DNA from: Strix aluco
Taxonomy: Eukaryota > Chordata > Aves > Strigiformes > Strigidae
Length of the DNA: 64,000 nucleotides
Direction of reading: 5' to 3'
Assembly: GCF_031877795.1 (NCBI RefSeq)
Contig: NC_133931.1
Coordinates: forward strand, 72,887,429 to 72,951,428
In this document: positions 38,498-51,983 of the stretch, in pieces
Layout: each line of letters starts with the position of its first letter
Numbering within the stretch: position 1 is the first letter of the stretch
The notes under the pieces: generated by a model
What the model was told of the DNA's origin: nothing
Seen by the model: only the letters and a program-made list of their open reading frames with translations
Database searches by the model: none
Translations under genes and position numbers: made by a program

Positions 38498-41080
38498 GAT
38501 AGTCCTGGCCTCTGTAAGAATCTGGTTAGGGAATAGAAACCATATTGTTTAACATGGGTGACCAGTCACACAGCATATTTGAATCCTGAACAAAAATGCT
38601 TGGAGATATTGGTACTGTTCAGCAACCCATAGGCAAAAATTGCTTTTATTGAACTTCTTCACTACATGGTTAAAAGAAAAGACTGTAAAAAATGTTATTC
38701 ATTTGTGGTCAGAAAAAGTATCAAGTACAACAAATTACTCTTACTGAGTACTTCAGTTACTGTACTTGGCAGCGAATTTGCTTTAACTCCAGAAGAGCAT
38801 TACAAATGAAATCTTTAGCAGAGATGCAAACCAATTGTGCAATACTGGGCTTTCTGTTCCTCACATCATAGTCCTGTCCCAGTCCCAGATTCACTATGCC
38901 TACCAAGAAATATATTCTATTGAGGCAGCAGGAAATTTAAGCAGCTCCTAACTGCAGGAGCCAGCATAGCAGCTGAGCTATTTGGGATGAAAGGACCATG
39001 AGACAACTGCAGTTCCAGCAGGATTTGGCTCAGGGATCGTGTGGGAAGCCTTTCCACTGCCAGACCAGTGATGAAAAAGAGAGAGGGGGTGAAGGGGACA
39101 GGAGCTCCAAGTTGTGAATCACCACTTGTGTTGGCCAAGGAGTCTGCAGACAGAAAGGGGAGGGAAGCAACCACTGAAGCCAAGCTCTGCAGCCTCACCT
39201 CCCCTGCTCCCCGCTAGGCAGAACTCTGCTTTTTGTTTCCCTCTCTGAGATACGCCACCTTATACAGCATTTTTCATCATTAATTGGAGCATCTCCCTCC
39301 CGCATCCTAATCAAAGGGTGCTGTCACTGCAGAGTCAGTGTTAAGAGCAACATCTGACATGCTGGCCCAGTCAGTCAGTGGGTTGCTTGCCTCAGGCCTG
39401 GCGGGTAGAGGTCTCCAGCTAATTTTATTCAGGATAAAAATGATTAACGGCAATGAAGCATGTGTGGACTGTCTAGAAAAGGAAGGAGCCCCTATTGTTG
39501 AGAGAGAGCTTGACTCTTGGCTTTTCTTTTTCCCTCAAATACATTTAAAATGTTGACTCTTTCTCCCACTGGAGCAAAATACCACCAGGTAAAAGGTGGC
39601 AGCAAACACATTAAAATGGGTGTTACACCAAAAATCAACAAGAGCTGAAAAAGAACAGCTGAGGAAGGGGAGTTTGAAATCAAAACTGCGTGCATCCTGA
39701 GATGTCCCTCATCCTAGGGAATATATCTTTCATCCAGCTACTTTGGAAGTGACTTCTTATTGCAGAGTACAGGTACCCATCCAGCTTTGTGCCAGACCCA
39801 AATGTCCTGCAACTGGAGTCGGCCAGGAGTGGGATTTTGGCCAAGCCTGCAGTGGAAACGCATGTCAACCACAAAGTGGCTTCCAAGTCTGGGTCGTCGT
39901 TTTCCCCACATGTGGTACAGAAGTGAGATTTTGCCTCTCCCTGTTGTTGGGGCCTGGACTGATTTATCAATAAATGCCAGGGAGCTGCACAAGTACTCAC
40001 AGAGTGAACTTTAATATAATTTAATTCCAGCAAGGGGCCTGCTTTTCACCCTGTTTCCTGGTCCCTAGGGGAACAACCAGGGAAAATAGGACCCTTTAGA
40101 GCAGGCTTGACCCTGTGTCGCAATAGATGGAGCCACCTGTGTCTGTGTCACTGTGCCCGTGTCCAAGTCAAACATCTTGTTTCCTGGAGTCCCCGGCTGG
40201 AGGGGAATGTCGCAGTGCGTCATGGCTTGGAGCGGAAAGCGAATGGTGCTGTGGAGAGCACACGCTGTGACCGGCTCGGATGTAGGCATCGCTCCTGTGA
40301 GCTAATGGCAGCAGCTGGCTTGTTCCTGTACTTGACGGCAGGAGAGAGGCACACGGAAGTGGGGGCAGGGGGCTGGTTTTTCCCCGGAAACCTATCTGTC
40401 TGGCAGATATCAAGCCCAGCATCTGTGTGTTCTGGGAAGTTCAGATAGACGTGTTACACCGCTGATTCAGCCCCTGGGCTCCCCAGCTGCTTGGCTTGGG
40501 GTGGGTTTGGCGGACAATGCCACGTGAGCCTACTGCAAAAGTTAAAAAGTTATTTTCTCAGCTCTTCCCCCTTCCCCACCCCCCGCCGAGGCACCAAACC
40601 TCTGATTCCTTTCTCAGAAACTAACTAAAGCTTTGCTCTACTAAAACTTGGCCACCACAGGAAAAAAAAAGCTATAAAAATATAATGGTTAATATAAAAA
40701 AATGGATTTTTCTCTATAGAAATATGTTGCAGATTGGATGACAGTACATTTCTTCCCTTTTTCTGTATTTCTTCCTCTTAGCAGTGCACACACATTTCCT
40801 CTGTGGTGGGGTTCCCATCACCGCGGTTGTAGGCAACTGCTGTCACGCAGCTCTGTGCTGGGGCTGGGCTTGGACAGCCGGCAGCAGAGGAGCTGTCTGG
40901 CACAGGACCTGGCCTTTGCATTCCCCCTGTATGGAGAGGGAGAGAAGAGGGACAACATGCCTCTCCACTTGTCTAAATCAGCATACAGGTGGTGATAGGT
41001 AATGATAAGGCCCACTGAAGAAGTGTGTAAGTCTTTTCACCCAAGGTCACCACTATGATGCGTGCAAAATAGTGGCTTTG
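38498..41080. other. Intergenic sequence with a CpG-enriched part
   Basis: No exon recognised. The stretch at about 40140-40460 has some 15 CpG sites in 320 bp, clearly more than its surroundings but short for a CpG island. Confidence 0.45.
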
Positions 41081-41085
41081 ATGAG
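41081..41085. repeat. Target site duplication, left copy (ATGAG)
   Basis: It directly precedes the TG start of the LTR and is identical to 41423-41427. Confidence 0.88.
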
Positions 41086-41422
41086 TGTCCTGCTTTAACC
41101 AGGATAGGGTTAAGTTTCCCCAGCAGTGGGGGGGAGCTCTAGCCGGATTATTCAGATACCATGCGGACGTCACATCCTGGCGCGGGAGCGCAGGGCGCGT
41201 GGTTTTATACATCTGCTCCTCTCACTCCTGTATTGGTAGATATACTTTGCTCTGTTCATTGTTATCACTGTTATTCTTATTGTTGCTGTTTGTTGTGTTG
41301 CTATTGCACTGCTGTATTAAACCTCTCCTTATCTCAGACCGGGGCTTTGTATTTCACTCCCTTTGTGGGGGAGGGGCAGCGGCCGCGTGGTCTCAGACCA
41401 CGGGAGGGGCTAAACCATCACA
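41086..41422 (+). mobile_element. Solo LTR of an endogenous retrovirus, complete
   Basis: A 337-bp LTR that begins TGTCCTGC and ends TCACA, flanked on both sides by the 5-bp duplication ATGAG. Internal order fits U3-R-U5: a CRE-like GGACGTCA (41166-41173), a TATA-like TTTTATAC (41203-41210), a T-rich tract, the poly(A) signal ATTAAA (41316-41321), then a G-rich end with an 8-bp hairpin (41386-41402). The start, the CRE position and the tail resemble a family of LTRs common in birds. No internal viral sequence remains on either side, as expected after recombination between two LTRs. A 5-bp target duplication fits class III (ERVL-like) or class I better than the 6 bp usual for class II. Confidence 0.88.
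41386..41402. repeat. Hairpin near the LTR 3' end
   Basis: CGTGGTCT and AGACCACG are exact reverse complements around a single C, within the U5-like part of the LTR. Confidence 0.9.
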
Positions 41423-41427
41423 ATGAG
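41423..41427. repeat. Target site duplication, right copy (ATGAG)
   Basis: It directly follows the CA end of the LTR and is identical to 41081-41085. Confidence 0.88.
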
Positions 41428-43426
41428 CTATGCTGGCTCTGGGTGGAAGGGAGAAGGTTTTTCAGTACTTCTGCCTAGCCCCTATTCACCCAGCCTGACA
41501 CCCTGCAGGATAACTTGTTTTCAAGGTGTACAAACAGAGATGTCACCTCCTTCCTCCAAAGCTCGGTAGCTGGCTGACTGCTTTTTTAGTGTGAGTGTTC
41601 AGAAAAACATTCTTAACCCATGGTGTCTCCAGAGGTTTGTGGTAAGAAAACGTTAATTTGCCCAGTCTAGAAGCAGAAAGATGAAAAAAAAAGTAAAATA
41701 CACTGTATTCTTTGTTCCAAATACCTGGAATTAGCGCCCTTGTTGGAGACAAGTACCATAATTGGCTTTAATGTGGTTTTTTTCTCTTGTTTATGGAGCA
41801 GTGCAGTATTGCTGCCACAGCACTGGTGCACTGCCCAGCACAATCCACCTATTTTCACTTTTTAATGAGCAGTGCCTCTAATTGCTGTAGATACTGCACT
41901 AGGTGAGCACCCATGTTTTATTGCATTTTCCAAAGGGCAGTGTGCTATATCAGCTTCTAGAAAAGTTCAGGATAGTTGCCTGTGTCATAGAAAAGTAAGA
42001 TTTAATTAACAGAGGATGTAGGAAGCCAAAGTAAATACTAGAAATGTGTAATGCAGTTAAGGTGGTGTCGATTAATACACATAGAGGGATGTGTATATCT
42101 GAGCACTTGACATGATTGATTTTACATCGAAAGGGAAGTCATTGTGTTACTACATTTTTAGTTGAGGTCCCTGCTGATGGCATTGGAGCTATTTCAACAA
42201 AAAAATCTCAAATATCATGAAGAGTTGGGCCTGCATCCAGACCTTTCCTAACTTACAAATATAGAAGGACGAGTAATGAGAGAGGAAAAGTGAAACTTTA
42301 AACAGCATGCCCGTCAGCAAAAAGCACTGGTGTGAACATACAGCACCTCTTGGTTGAACCACATACCCCATGTTTTAAAAAAATCCGCCCATGTGAAAGG
42401 TAGAGGTGATGGTAGCTGGGTAACAGGACCTTCTAAAAGGCAGGAGTGCTTTGCAAGCCTTTGAGTCCTGGCTTAGAGCTGCTCTTACCCCCTTTTGTGT
42501 TGCTGACACACACAGCTGCAATAAACATATTGCAGACAAAGAAGCAGGTGAAAAGCTGAAGTTACTTAAATCAGTCAGAGATACATCCAGTTAACTTGGT
42601 TATGCAGAAAGCATAAATTATCATATTCTTACCCTGTCATTTAAAGACAAATGTTTTACAGCACAAACCCCATCATTATGTGTACATATTAAAAAAAAAG
42701 GGGGTTGTTTTGTTTTTTACAGCAACCATAAGACTTTTAGACTTGCTAAGAAGTGGGTCCAACTTGTGGTTAAATCCTGCAGATGATAGTCTTGCTGATC
42801 TCAGGATTTTCCAAAGATTAAAATGCAGATGTCTGGATTTCTCAAAACCCCACAAAACTTCAGAAGCATTAGACCCATTTCACTCTTCCCCAGATATCTG
42901 AGATGGCCATAAACCGCTTGAGCATCCTGGCAAGATTTCCTGTAATAGACAATCTATAGAATACTTCTTAGCAGTTTATTAGCAATTTTAGGTCTTATAT
43001 TTTAGCAAATAAAATCAAAGTTTATCCCTTAGCTTTAGCTTAACTACAATAAATTATTTATAAGCTGCACCCCCATGTGTATGCAGGTGCAATAGTTTTT
43101 CCATGTTTTTATAACAGATTACCATTCAAAACACACATTTGTGGGGGGTGTTTTGTATAGAGATGTATATAAAGCCTGAGCCAAGAAAAATAATCTCCTG
43201 GTAAACCCTGGCACTCCTGTGATGGTGATCACTGTGCCATCCCCAGCACCGCTTCCTACAGGAGCCTGAGGCCAAGGCGTGGAGGTCGGTACCTGCCCGC
43301 TGCGTGGCCCTGGATGTGGGCTTATCTAGATGAGAATTTGTGTTAGCTGAATCAAATGGAAGTCATTACCCAGAGAAAAGCCAGAAGTGCTCACACACTC
43401 TAAGTTCCTGGCAAAATCTTTCCAAT

Positions 43427-43476
43427 GCATATATTTATGTTAAGGGTTTGTGCATATATTTACACTCAGGGTTTGT
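43427..43476 (+). repeat. 25-bp tandem duplication, 84% identical
   Basis: Two adjacent copies share gcatatattta and agggtttgt at their ends and differ at four positions in the middle (tgtta against cactc). Confidence 0.9.
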
Positions 43477-46400
43477 GGATAGAGTTACAGTGTGACAAAT
43501 ATCCCTAATCAAGACAAGTTGGCAGGAAAGAGACAGTATTAAGAACAGAAGTGCCCACATGCCTGTTTGAGTGAAATCTGGAAGGTCTCAGTATGTGTGT
43601 GTGTCTTTTTCTTTATTTACTTAAGTGGTTTTAAGTTTCTCAAGTGGTAACTGGGAGCCTTGGGTAGCCCTACAGTTTGAGAAACAGAAATACGCTTGCT
43701 GATGGAAAACGCTTTGTATATTAGGATAGCTCTGGCTTCATGGCAAGCCATTTTTGATTTTCTGGTGGGTTCATTCCATCTTAAGCTTTGCTTCAATGGC
43801 CCTTTTGACAAAAGAACTGCTGTAGAGGATGTTTCTGGCTTTGGCCCACCCTGGCATTTCAATTATCCTTTGCAGAAGACTGCCTTTTTGGCAACATAGG
43901 CCATTAGCTTTCCTCTTGCAGTTTCAGCTTTTCTTCTTGCTTTTCCACTTGGGATTTTTCTTCTTGTGCTTTCTATTTTAAGTATGCAGTTTCTGCAGAT
44001 CTGCAGGTGAATTCTACTGATCTTATACAAACACCTTCCTTTGATTAACTTGGTCATTTATTTTTCAGTCCTCATTTTTAAGATGAATATCAAAGGGCTG
44101 TGGTGGTTTGAGAGGTTTTGGTTGGTTGTTGGGTTTTTTGGAGCAGGGAGGGGAAACGGGAGGTGGAGCGAATCACATCTCCCAGGGAAGGTGGTTACTA
44201 ATTATGCCTTGGAGATTATTTCTTAGTGGCTCAGATATAATTACTACTTGAGCAAACTTGTATGTACTATTCAGGACAAAATAAAGCCTCTCCTTCTGTA
44301 TGACCCAAAAAGCAAGGTGTTACTTCAAATATTCATCTTTAGGGGGTCAGGAAACTGCATCTGTAATTCTTACGTACCCTACAGTGCCTGAACTTCTTCC
44401 CACAGAGGTCATCCCTGCAGCCCCTCTCCTACCAAAACTTTGCCACCTATAGTGATACAGAGATGCAAAGGAGGGCTTTTAGGACACCTGTAACTGCTGG
44501 ATTCTGATTATGTCATTTGAGAACTGCTTAGAAATGTATGTTGTAGGACAGGATTTTTAACCTGTCCAGTATCTCTTCCAAGTTTGGAAAAGCTGGAGGT
44601 AGAGAGTAGTGCTAAATAGGCCATGAAGGTAATAGAGACATGGCCTGAAAGGCAGAGTTCTGGGAGAATGAGGGCCCCTGTATCCCCTAGATTATTTTTT
44701 TCCCTCCTCTGATGCTCATGCTGTCACCACTTCAGATCCAGTACTGGGAGCAATACCAGGTACCTTCTGGTAACACGAAGTGCGTGCTGTGTGAGCTGGT
44801 CAGATGATATGGGTGTTGAGTCAAAATCCACTGAGTTGGTAAGACTCATTCCCAAGTCTTCAGAGAGGACCAGATCCCAAAAGGGTTCTGGACTGAGTTT
44901 AGGCAGTCTATGCCCAAACCTGCAGTCCTCTGTACCCTCAAACAGCTGCTGACTGGATCCTGGATGGTTACTCAGACATCTGAAGCTCTGCCTTTGAGTG
45001 TGCCCGGAGACATGTCAGCCTCAACAGAGCTGAGCAGCTCAGTGCCAGCCTCCTGCCCATGTTCTGTCCTGCAGCAGCAGATGCAGTGCTCTTCCAGATC
45101 ACACTCTGCAAAAAGGCTATTGTAGGCTATTGCCTTTGTCTGAAATACAGCCAGTACAGGGATGATGCTGCAGTTCCTGCTCTCCTTAATCAACTGCCCA
45201 GGGTGAGGATGCTTCCCTCCGGCCCTTTGATATGGGCCCAGTCTCCTCTTTCACCTAACAGATTCAAGGCATGTCTCCCATTCTCTGGAGAGTGTCCAAA
45301 CTGCCAGGGCTGTATAGCTGTTTTGCAGTGGATGCAATCCCATGATTCGTAGAGTTGGAGGGATTAATCAAGAGACTGTTAAGTGCAGTGAGCAGAGCAT
45401 GTGTGTGAAATGTGGAAGAGCAGGATTCCGCTGCTTGTTGTAAAATCATCCATGTGGCTTATACGTATTTTTTATGGAAGATACAAACAGACCTTGGGGT
45501 GAGAGTCACTGCCCAAAGGCTCTGGAGAGGTCTGTGTGTCCCCATGGCATTGCATACAGGAAATGTACAGGAAGAATGGCTTTTGCACTCTGTCCCAGTG
45601 TGATCCTTCAGAAGGACATCTCAAGGCCCACAGAGAATTTGGCTTCCAATTCATTATTAAGTAAATTATAAGAATGTGGAGATAGCTGCTGAAATAAATT
45701 GTTTGCTGGGGGAGGGAGGGATGTCACAGTGGGGTTCAGTGTGCCATTTCTCAAGGGTTCAGGAAGCATGGGGCAAAACCAGGCTACTGACATGGAACAT
45801 CTCGTACTTTATGAAAATGGTAGTAATAATTCTCAATTTACAAAGCTCATGGGAAGGGCTCACATAACACTGGAAAGGAGTTGCTGGTACTTATTTCTTA
45901 GCTCTCTGATTTTGTACAGCCTGGTACAAGAGATGAAGCATGACAAACAAACAAATTCTTGGTTGTTAGAGGCCAAAAATATTTCGTTTACTGTGCTTTG
46001 CCATGAGCTTCAGTAACAAAAGCCCATTTAATATGAGGAGAACAAGGCTTTTGCCTATTAGCTGTTGTCACTTGTGCACACAAGACTGATGGCAGCCATT
46101 GACTCCATATCACCAGCTGTGACATACCTTCCAGAAAGGCACAATTTGAAGTAGTGAGTTATGCTCTATGTTCTTTATTCCAAATATAAAACCACCATAA
46201 TACCATATGTGTTATTTCAGATGATTAAGGATCACCCACAGAGTGTTTTATAAATTATTTCTCTTCAGCATAGCCTATATTGTCAGGGCAATGGCTTCCG
46301 CAATCCCGCTTCCAGTCCTCTCACCTTAGTCTAAGTCCAGCTCTTGCTGAAATTCCAGAGATTTCCTCTTTAATAAGGTTATTATCTGACCCCACACTGC

Positions 46401-47874
46401 TTCTGTTGTCCCCTATGCAAGAGCTGCTATTCAGACACACTCCTAGAGGCTGCTGGCTTTTTCCAGTTTGAAAGCGGGTGTCTGCACTTTGGTCCTGAGC
46501 TGAAGGCAGACTCCCACCATGGGATTGCCTGCACGTATTCATCCCCACCACATTTGCCTAGCCAGCTGGTGAGGGATGCAGCTGTAGACGCGGGACAGAC
46601 AGGGGAGGCACACACTGTACAGGCAGCCCTCCACTGTCTCAGTAAGCAGCCATGGCCTGAAGGTTTCACACAATTAACCACTAATTGTTTGTATGGAGTT
46701 CAGATCACAGGAGCACTCCTCCATGTGGGTGGGGTCACTCCTTCATGCCCTCCTGTGAGCACGAAGGGGTTACCAGCATCCAAGTTATCTAAGCTGGAAG
46801 ATAAGAGAGGATTTGGGCCAACAGACAATTCTATTAAAAGATCCTTAATTCTGTCCCCTCTATGTCATGTTGATGCAATAGTCATGAAACTAATGACCTG
46901 ACACACAGTATGTAGACAATGTATGTGTGTTTATGATGTCCTTTTAGAGGCATCTCCTCCTGGGAGTAGAGAATCAAGAGAAGCTGTCTTGTAAATCTGC
47001 TGTCCCTCGGGATACATATGGAATCACAGCCAAAATTCAAATAGTACCTATTACCCTTACTTACCCAATGCCCAACACCCGCCATGTATTGACCAAGCAG
47101 ACCTGCATCTCTGCTCATGAGGGTTTATTGGTGTAGATTTATCAGATCTATACGGAGGCACCGAACATGCATGGATATCAATTTATTTTGATAGGATGAG
47201 GCAGGAAGCGCTTTCTTCCCATGCATGGGTAGGCACCTCTCTTCAGAAATTCCAAAACCTGATGCTGAGAACTTGTTTGTGTGTGACCTGTGCTGAAACA
47301 GAAGTACCCACACAGGGGCACCTATTCTCCTTTAACACACACTATGCTTTGGGTTCAAGACTCGCAGAAAAAAGGGACATTGTTCACATCTGCTGTACGT
47401 GGTTAGGGGCTCGTAAACGATTTCCTCACTTGAGAGAAGAGTAATTTTTGCATCCCAGATCTGGAACATTGGAGAAGACTTCAGATAGTCCATGAACCAG
47501 ATGCAGTTTTCTGGGGTGCTGTGCTGGGTGTACCAGAGTCAAGTAACAGCCACAGCAGTCAGAATGCAAGCAGCCGATGGGAGCTCTTGCCCAGAGAATG
47601 CACTGGCAAAGAGTAACCACAGCCAGCCCCCAAAACTTATTGTCTAGTCCACTAGTACTACGATTTTTATGTAGAGATTATTGATTTTAGGCTACATTGT
47701 CAGAGAAAGGGATGTTCTGTACTTAACACATGTCATCTCCTAGGCCATAAACTGTGTGCAATTACACAAGCACTACTTACCAGTGGTTTAAACAGTGTTT
47801 GTTAGCTGTTGTTGTTATCTCTCCCAAGAGATTACTGCTATTGCTGTCTGTGGGTTGTGATTTACAGTAGTGTA

Positions 47875-47960
47875 ATCATCTGAAAAGACTGGATTTGTTA
47901 AGCTTCTCAGATAATACAAAACCAAGTCAAGCAATGCTTACAGATACCAAATAGACTTAA
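47875..47960 (+). mobile_element. Possible CR1 scrap
   Basis: taatcatctgaaaa, then aagcttctcagataatacaaaac, resembles the CR1 segment coding for the ADDTK active-site motif (aatgatctggaa ... aagtttgcagatgatacaaaac). It is short and diverged, and flanking similarity is weak. Confidence 0.3.
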
Positions 47961-50900
47961 AATGTTTTTCTTACCCGAAGCCGTATTATTTTATTATGTC
48001 CCACCCATCCACTCTCCAACTGGCAGAGAAAAGTGGTTTTTAATTTGGGGACACGTACTAAAATGAGAAAAATACGAAGGGAATTCTGTGAATTCTAGTA
48101 TTAGCGACTATCATCATTTTAGTGTTCTTTTAAACAAGATGAGTCAAGCAGTATCTGTACTGTAGCTGAACACTTCAGTCACAATAAGTCAGGGGTTTTC
48201 TCCCAGAACCTGACATCAAGTCTGAGAAAGTCTTCTTCCCTGAAGTGATTCAGAAAGAATCTTGCTATTTTGTCTCGCGGATGTAAACCATGTACATTGT
48301 TAGAGATTGTAAGAGGCCTTAAAACCCATTGGTAAGTTTTCTAGTAATAAATTATTGTATTAATTTATTAAAGATTACTTAGTCCTTCAGGAAAAATATT
48401 GTAATCATGTGGGGAGTTTGAGCTTTTTTCTTAACAGAGTGGACTTACAAGACCTTTTTAACCTTATACTAGTCAATTTTTACTTCGATATTCTTCACCA
48501 GTAAAAAGCCCTCACCTTTGCTTCCCTTAATTTCCTTGTGCTTTGGTGGGGTTTCACACTTACAGGCCTCTGTCAAAGGAGATCAAGGCACATCTCCCAG
48601 CATGTGCTTGCTACTCCTGTCCTCCATGGAAGCCCATATATAGCAACTCCATAGGGATCCAGAACGCTGTGATGGGAGAAAGCTGGGAACTACAGAACAG
48701 TGAAACGCAGGGTTTCCAAAATGAGCTGGCCCAAGGCCTCTTTGAATTGAATTTTGTTGCTTTCCAGGACATGGGGCCAAGGTCATTCCTAGCACGGATG
48801 CAGCAGAGGGAAGGGCTGGGGCAGGAAGTTTCTATGGGTACAGGCCTGCTTTAACGAACCAGCAGTGAATAATCAAGGCAAGAGCCCTGGAGCTCCAGCA
48901 TCCTGCTCTTCCATCCACTAGAGAGCATGGGAAGGATGGAGGCAGCAGCTGCAGCTGCCAAGAGCTTCATTCCTCTCATGGCCTCCAGCACACCCCTTCC
49001 CTCGGAAGCATCGGGCCCCACATTCCTACAGCCCCACACCACCCAGCCCCTGTCCCAGCTGCAGCACAGCATCCCTCCAGCAACAGGGCTTTGGCCATAC
49101 CCAGCAGTTCAGCTATGGCAGTTTTGCTGCCTGGGGGCCGACAGCTGTAGAGGCAGTTGTCTGCTTTGTCCAGGCTTCAAGAGCAAGCAGATCTACCCAA
49201 AGCATGGAGTAAATACAAGCTACTGCAGTCTTAAATAAAACCCAGAAAACCCCACAGTAAGCTGAGGTGACCCCCCCGCCCCAAGCAGTGTGTGGGGCAG
49301 GTAGATGCACGGGAAAACAGGAGCTTGGCCTCTGGCAAACATCTTCATTCTTTCTGAGGGGTAGGACAGATGAGGCAAGGAAAATATGCTCTCCACCTGC
49401 CAAAAAGACTAAGGGTAAAGCTTTGCCAGTTGGACTATACCTTGTGAGTTGCTGAACAATCTTACTTCCCTTAATGTCAGTGGGATTTCTGTGGGAGCTT
49501 AGCAACTGGCGTGCTGTAAGCTGTTACAGGAGTAATGGAGGGGGGATGACAGGGAAACATATTAATGCAAATGCATGTGATGCATTCGGGTGATACTTCA
49601 CAGATAGTAATGGTTGTACTTGAACAAATTAGTCCTCACCCTGACTGCTGGCTTCCTGCTTTACAGATGTGGCACTACTGTTAGTCAAAGTACATTCTCC
49701 CAAAGTCTGAAATGGTATTCAACACTGCTGCTCTTTTCAGATGTCTCTCTTTTGTCCTCTTTGCAATTTAAATTCAACTTATTTATGTTTATCTAGATAA
49801 CATCCCATACTTTTAAATATAAAGGTACTTCTCAATTTTCACTTCTAAAGCTGTCAGTAAAACATACATTAGAACTACCCTGTGGCACAGACAAGTTCTT
49901 CGCTTATCCATATTTTCTCTGCTATTCATTGAGGGAGGTATTGCTCAGTTCTCTCGTAGAAGGTCCACATGCTGTTCCCAAAAAGAACCTAGTTAGACAG
50001 AACGACGTCATACATGTTGGCTGCTAGATCTTTCCTGCCCTCAGCTTCCTGCTAAAACAAATTCATTTTTATTGTTCCACATAGTAAACTGTTGTTGATC
50101 AGGGTAAGGCTGAATGATGCTGGTGACTGACTCATCACTCTTGGCTTGACTGCTGCACAGCCTAAGGAGTAAAAGTGAAGTACTACTAAGAAAAAAGGGC
50201 CAGTAGTGAACAAAGGAAGAAACAAGGAAAGAAAAGGGGATCTAGCAGCCATTGTATAGATAGAGAGCATTGAGAGAAGAGTCACTAATGGTTTTGCCAA
50301 ATCTAAGCTGTATTTACTTTTCCAGTTCAGTAAGACACTTAGGTTTTGAAAATGGAATGCATAAACAGTGTGCAGTAGAAATTAGCTGAGAAGAAACATC
50401 TCAATATACAGTGCAGGAGTGCATGGAGCACTTATGATAGTGAAGGAGCCTACGTTTCTAAACAGTCATTCCCAAAGAATGTTAAAAATATTTGTGGGAG
50501 AGAATAATCTGGTGAAATACAACTTTCTGAGCTGCTGCCTGCTTATTTAAAGCATAAATGATCTTACAGCAACTCTATGTCTTTTCATATCAATGTTAAG
50601 CTTATCTTATAAACACATCTTCAGTACGTAAAGTAAGTTAAAAACATCCATTCTAAAGCTCGGATGTAAAGAGAATGTGGCTTGGATGCTTACTGGCATG
50701 AAGAGAGATATCCTGTCTTATTATTTTTTGTACTGTGATACAGTTGTAGCATTATCTGGTGTACAGGGCTTTGAAGGATCTATTGTAAGCATGTCAAAGA
50801 CTTTCTAAATTACTTTGTTTTTGTAAATATTAGATCACAAAAACTGAGGAATGAGTCCCACAGACTTTCATTAAACAATGTGTCCCATTATTGTTTTTCC

Positions 50901-51782
50901 TGTTTTGGAGTTGAAGTTAAACTAGCATTAATAATACTCTGCATATCTATTCTCTCAATGAAAAAAAAAAAATCTGTTCTAATAATTATCATGTCTCTAG
51001 AAATGTGTATTCAAGGTACAGCTTAAGCACTAATTAGTCACCTCTGCATGTTGCTTGTGCAGTCAGAGATAAGAGGTACCTTGCACAAGATCCCAACGTC
51101 CATGATAGAGCTTGGGTCAGACAGGACTGCAGTCCCATAATCTCACCTCCTTAGTGACCTAAGCAGTCCAGGACTAACAAGCTATGGGATAAGCCTTCCA
51201 TGCAGCAGTTTTGCATGTGGGAACAGAGCATTCCCACAGCAAGTGGTAACTCGCCTAGCAGCCTTTCTGGCTCACATCCACTGGCTCAGAGAGCTAAGGG
51301 AGGTAAGTGCCACAGCTACAGGGCAGTTGGTGGAGTAGGGCCATGAAGGCTGTGTGGTTGAAGGCCAGGAATGGCTGATCCTGAAGACTCTCTTGACAAG
51401 AGCCTAGGGCTGGAACAAAGATGCAGAAGTGGGAAGACAACAAATTAGCAGCTTGACATAAGGAAGAGGACAGAAAGAAAGAATGGGCAGAAAACTCTCT
51501 GCCCCCTTGCCCCTAGACTTAAGTTTCAGGAAATTATGGTCATTTTGATGTTGGCATGTACTTGTCAGCAGCCTTCAGCAAGAGTCCAAACTTCTTCAGT
51601 CTCCTTCCTCTAAAGGGTGGCAATGTTCAGTTGCTATTGGTTATTTTTCTGGTACCTCACAGTGCAAAGGTCAGTGTCCTGAGGTAGGAGGTTTCGTCTT
51701 GCTGAAGACCATCTGAGTGTCAGAACACCACTGGACAGTGGAATTCCTGCTATTTTTATCATTGTTTTTAAAAAGTATGGGA

Positions 51783-51826
51783 AATTAGTACTTTTTTTGT
51801 ACTAATTAGTACTAATATTGTACAAA
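51783..51826. repeat. Nested palindromes just past the INO80C 3' end
   Basis: AATTAGTAC (51783-51791) and GTACTAATT (51799-51807) are perfect inverted repeats around a T7 loop. They overlap a perfect 14-bp palindrome, GTACTAATTAGTAC (51799-51812). TTTGTAC (51796-51802) also pairs with GTACAAA (51820-51826). The block lies about 140 bp beyond the predicted poly(A) signals. Confidence 0.85.
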
Positions 51827-51960
51827 CTAGGGAAGGTAGAAAAGTCAGATTGTGAAATGAAGCACTCAAAAACTACAAAGTGCCATGATTAAGTTACTTG
51901 GTGATTTGATCCTGTTATACATATTTATTAGGATATTTCAAAACCAAGCTTGAGTCCAAC

Positions 51961-51966
51961 TTTATT
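51961..51966 (-). promoter_or_regulatory. Poly(A) signal AATAAA of INO80C
   Basis: This is the first perfect AATAAA on the minus strand after the INO80C stop codon, 562 nt downstream of it. A G/T-rich stretch (ttggttttg) follows within about 25 nt, as expected for a downstream element. A second AATAAA at 51924-51929 is a possible alternative site. Confidence 0.6.
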
Positions 51967-51983
51967 TATGTTGACAGTTCTTC

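Larger units (their letters stand above)
41428..51782. other. Intergenic sequence, about 10 kb, up to the INO80C 3' end
   Basis: No exon or RNA gene recognised. It contains the 25-bp tandem at 43427-43476, a G/T-rich patch at 44096-44142, a possible CR1 scrap near 47880 and an A12 run at 50961-50972. Confidence 0.5.
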
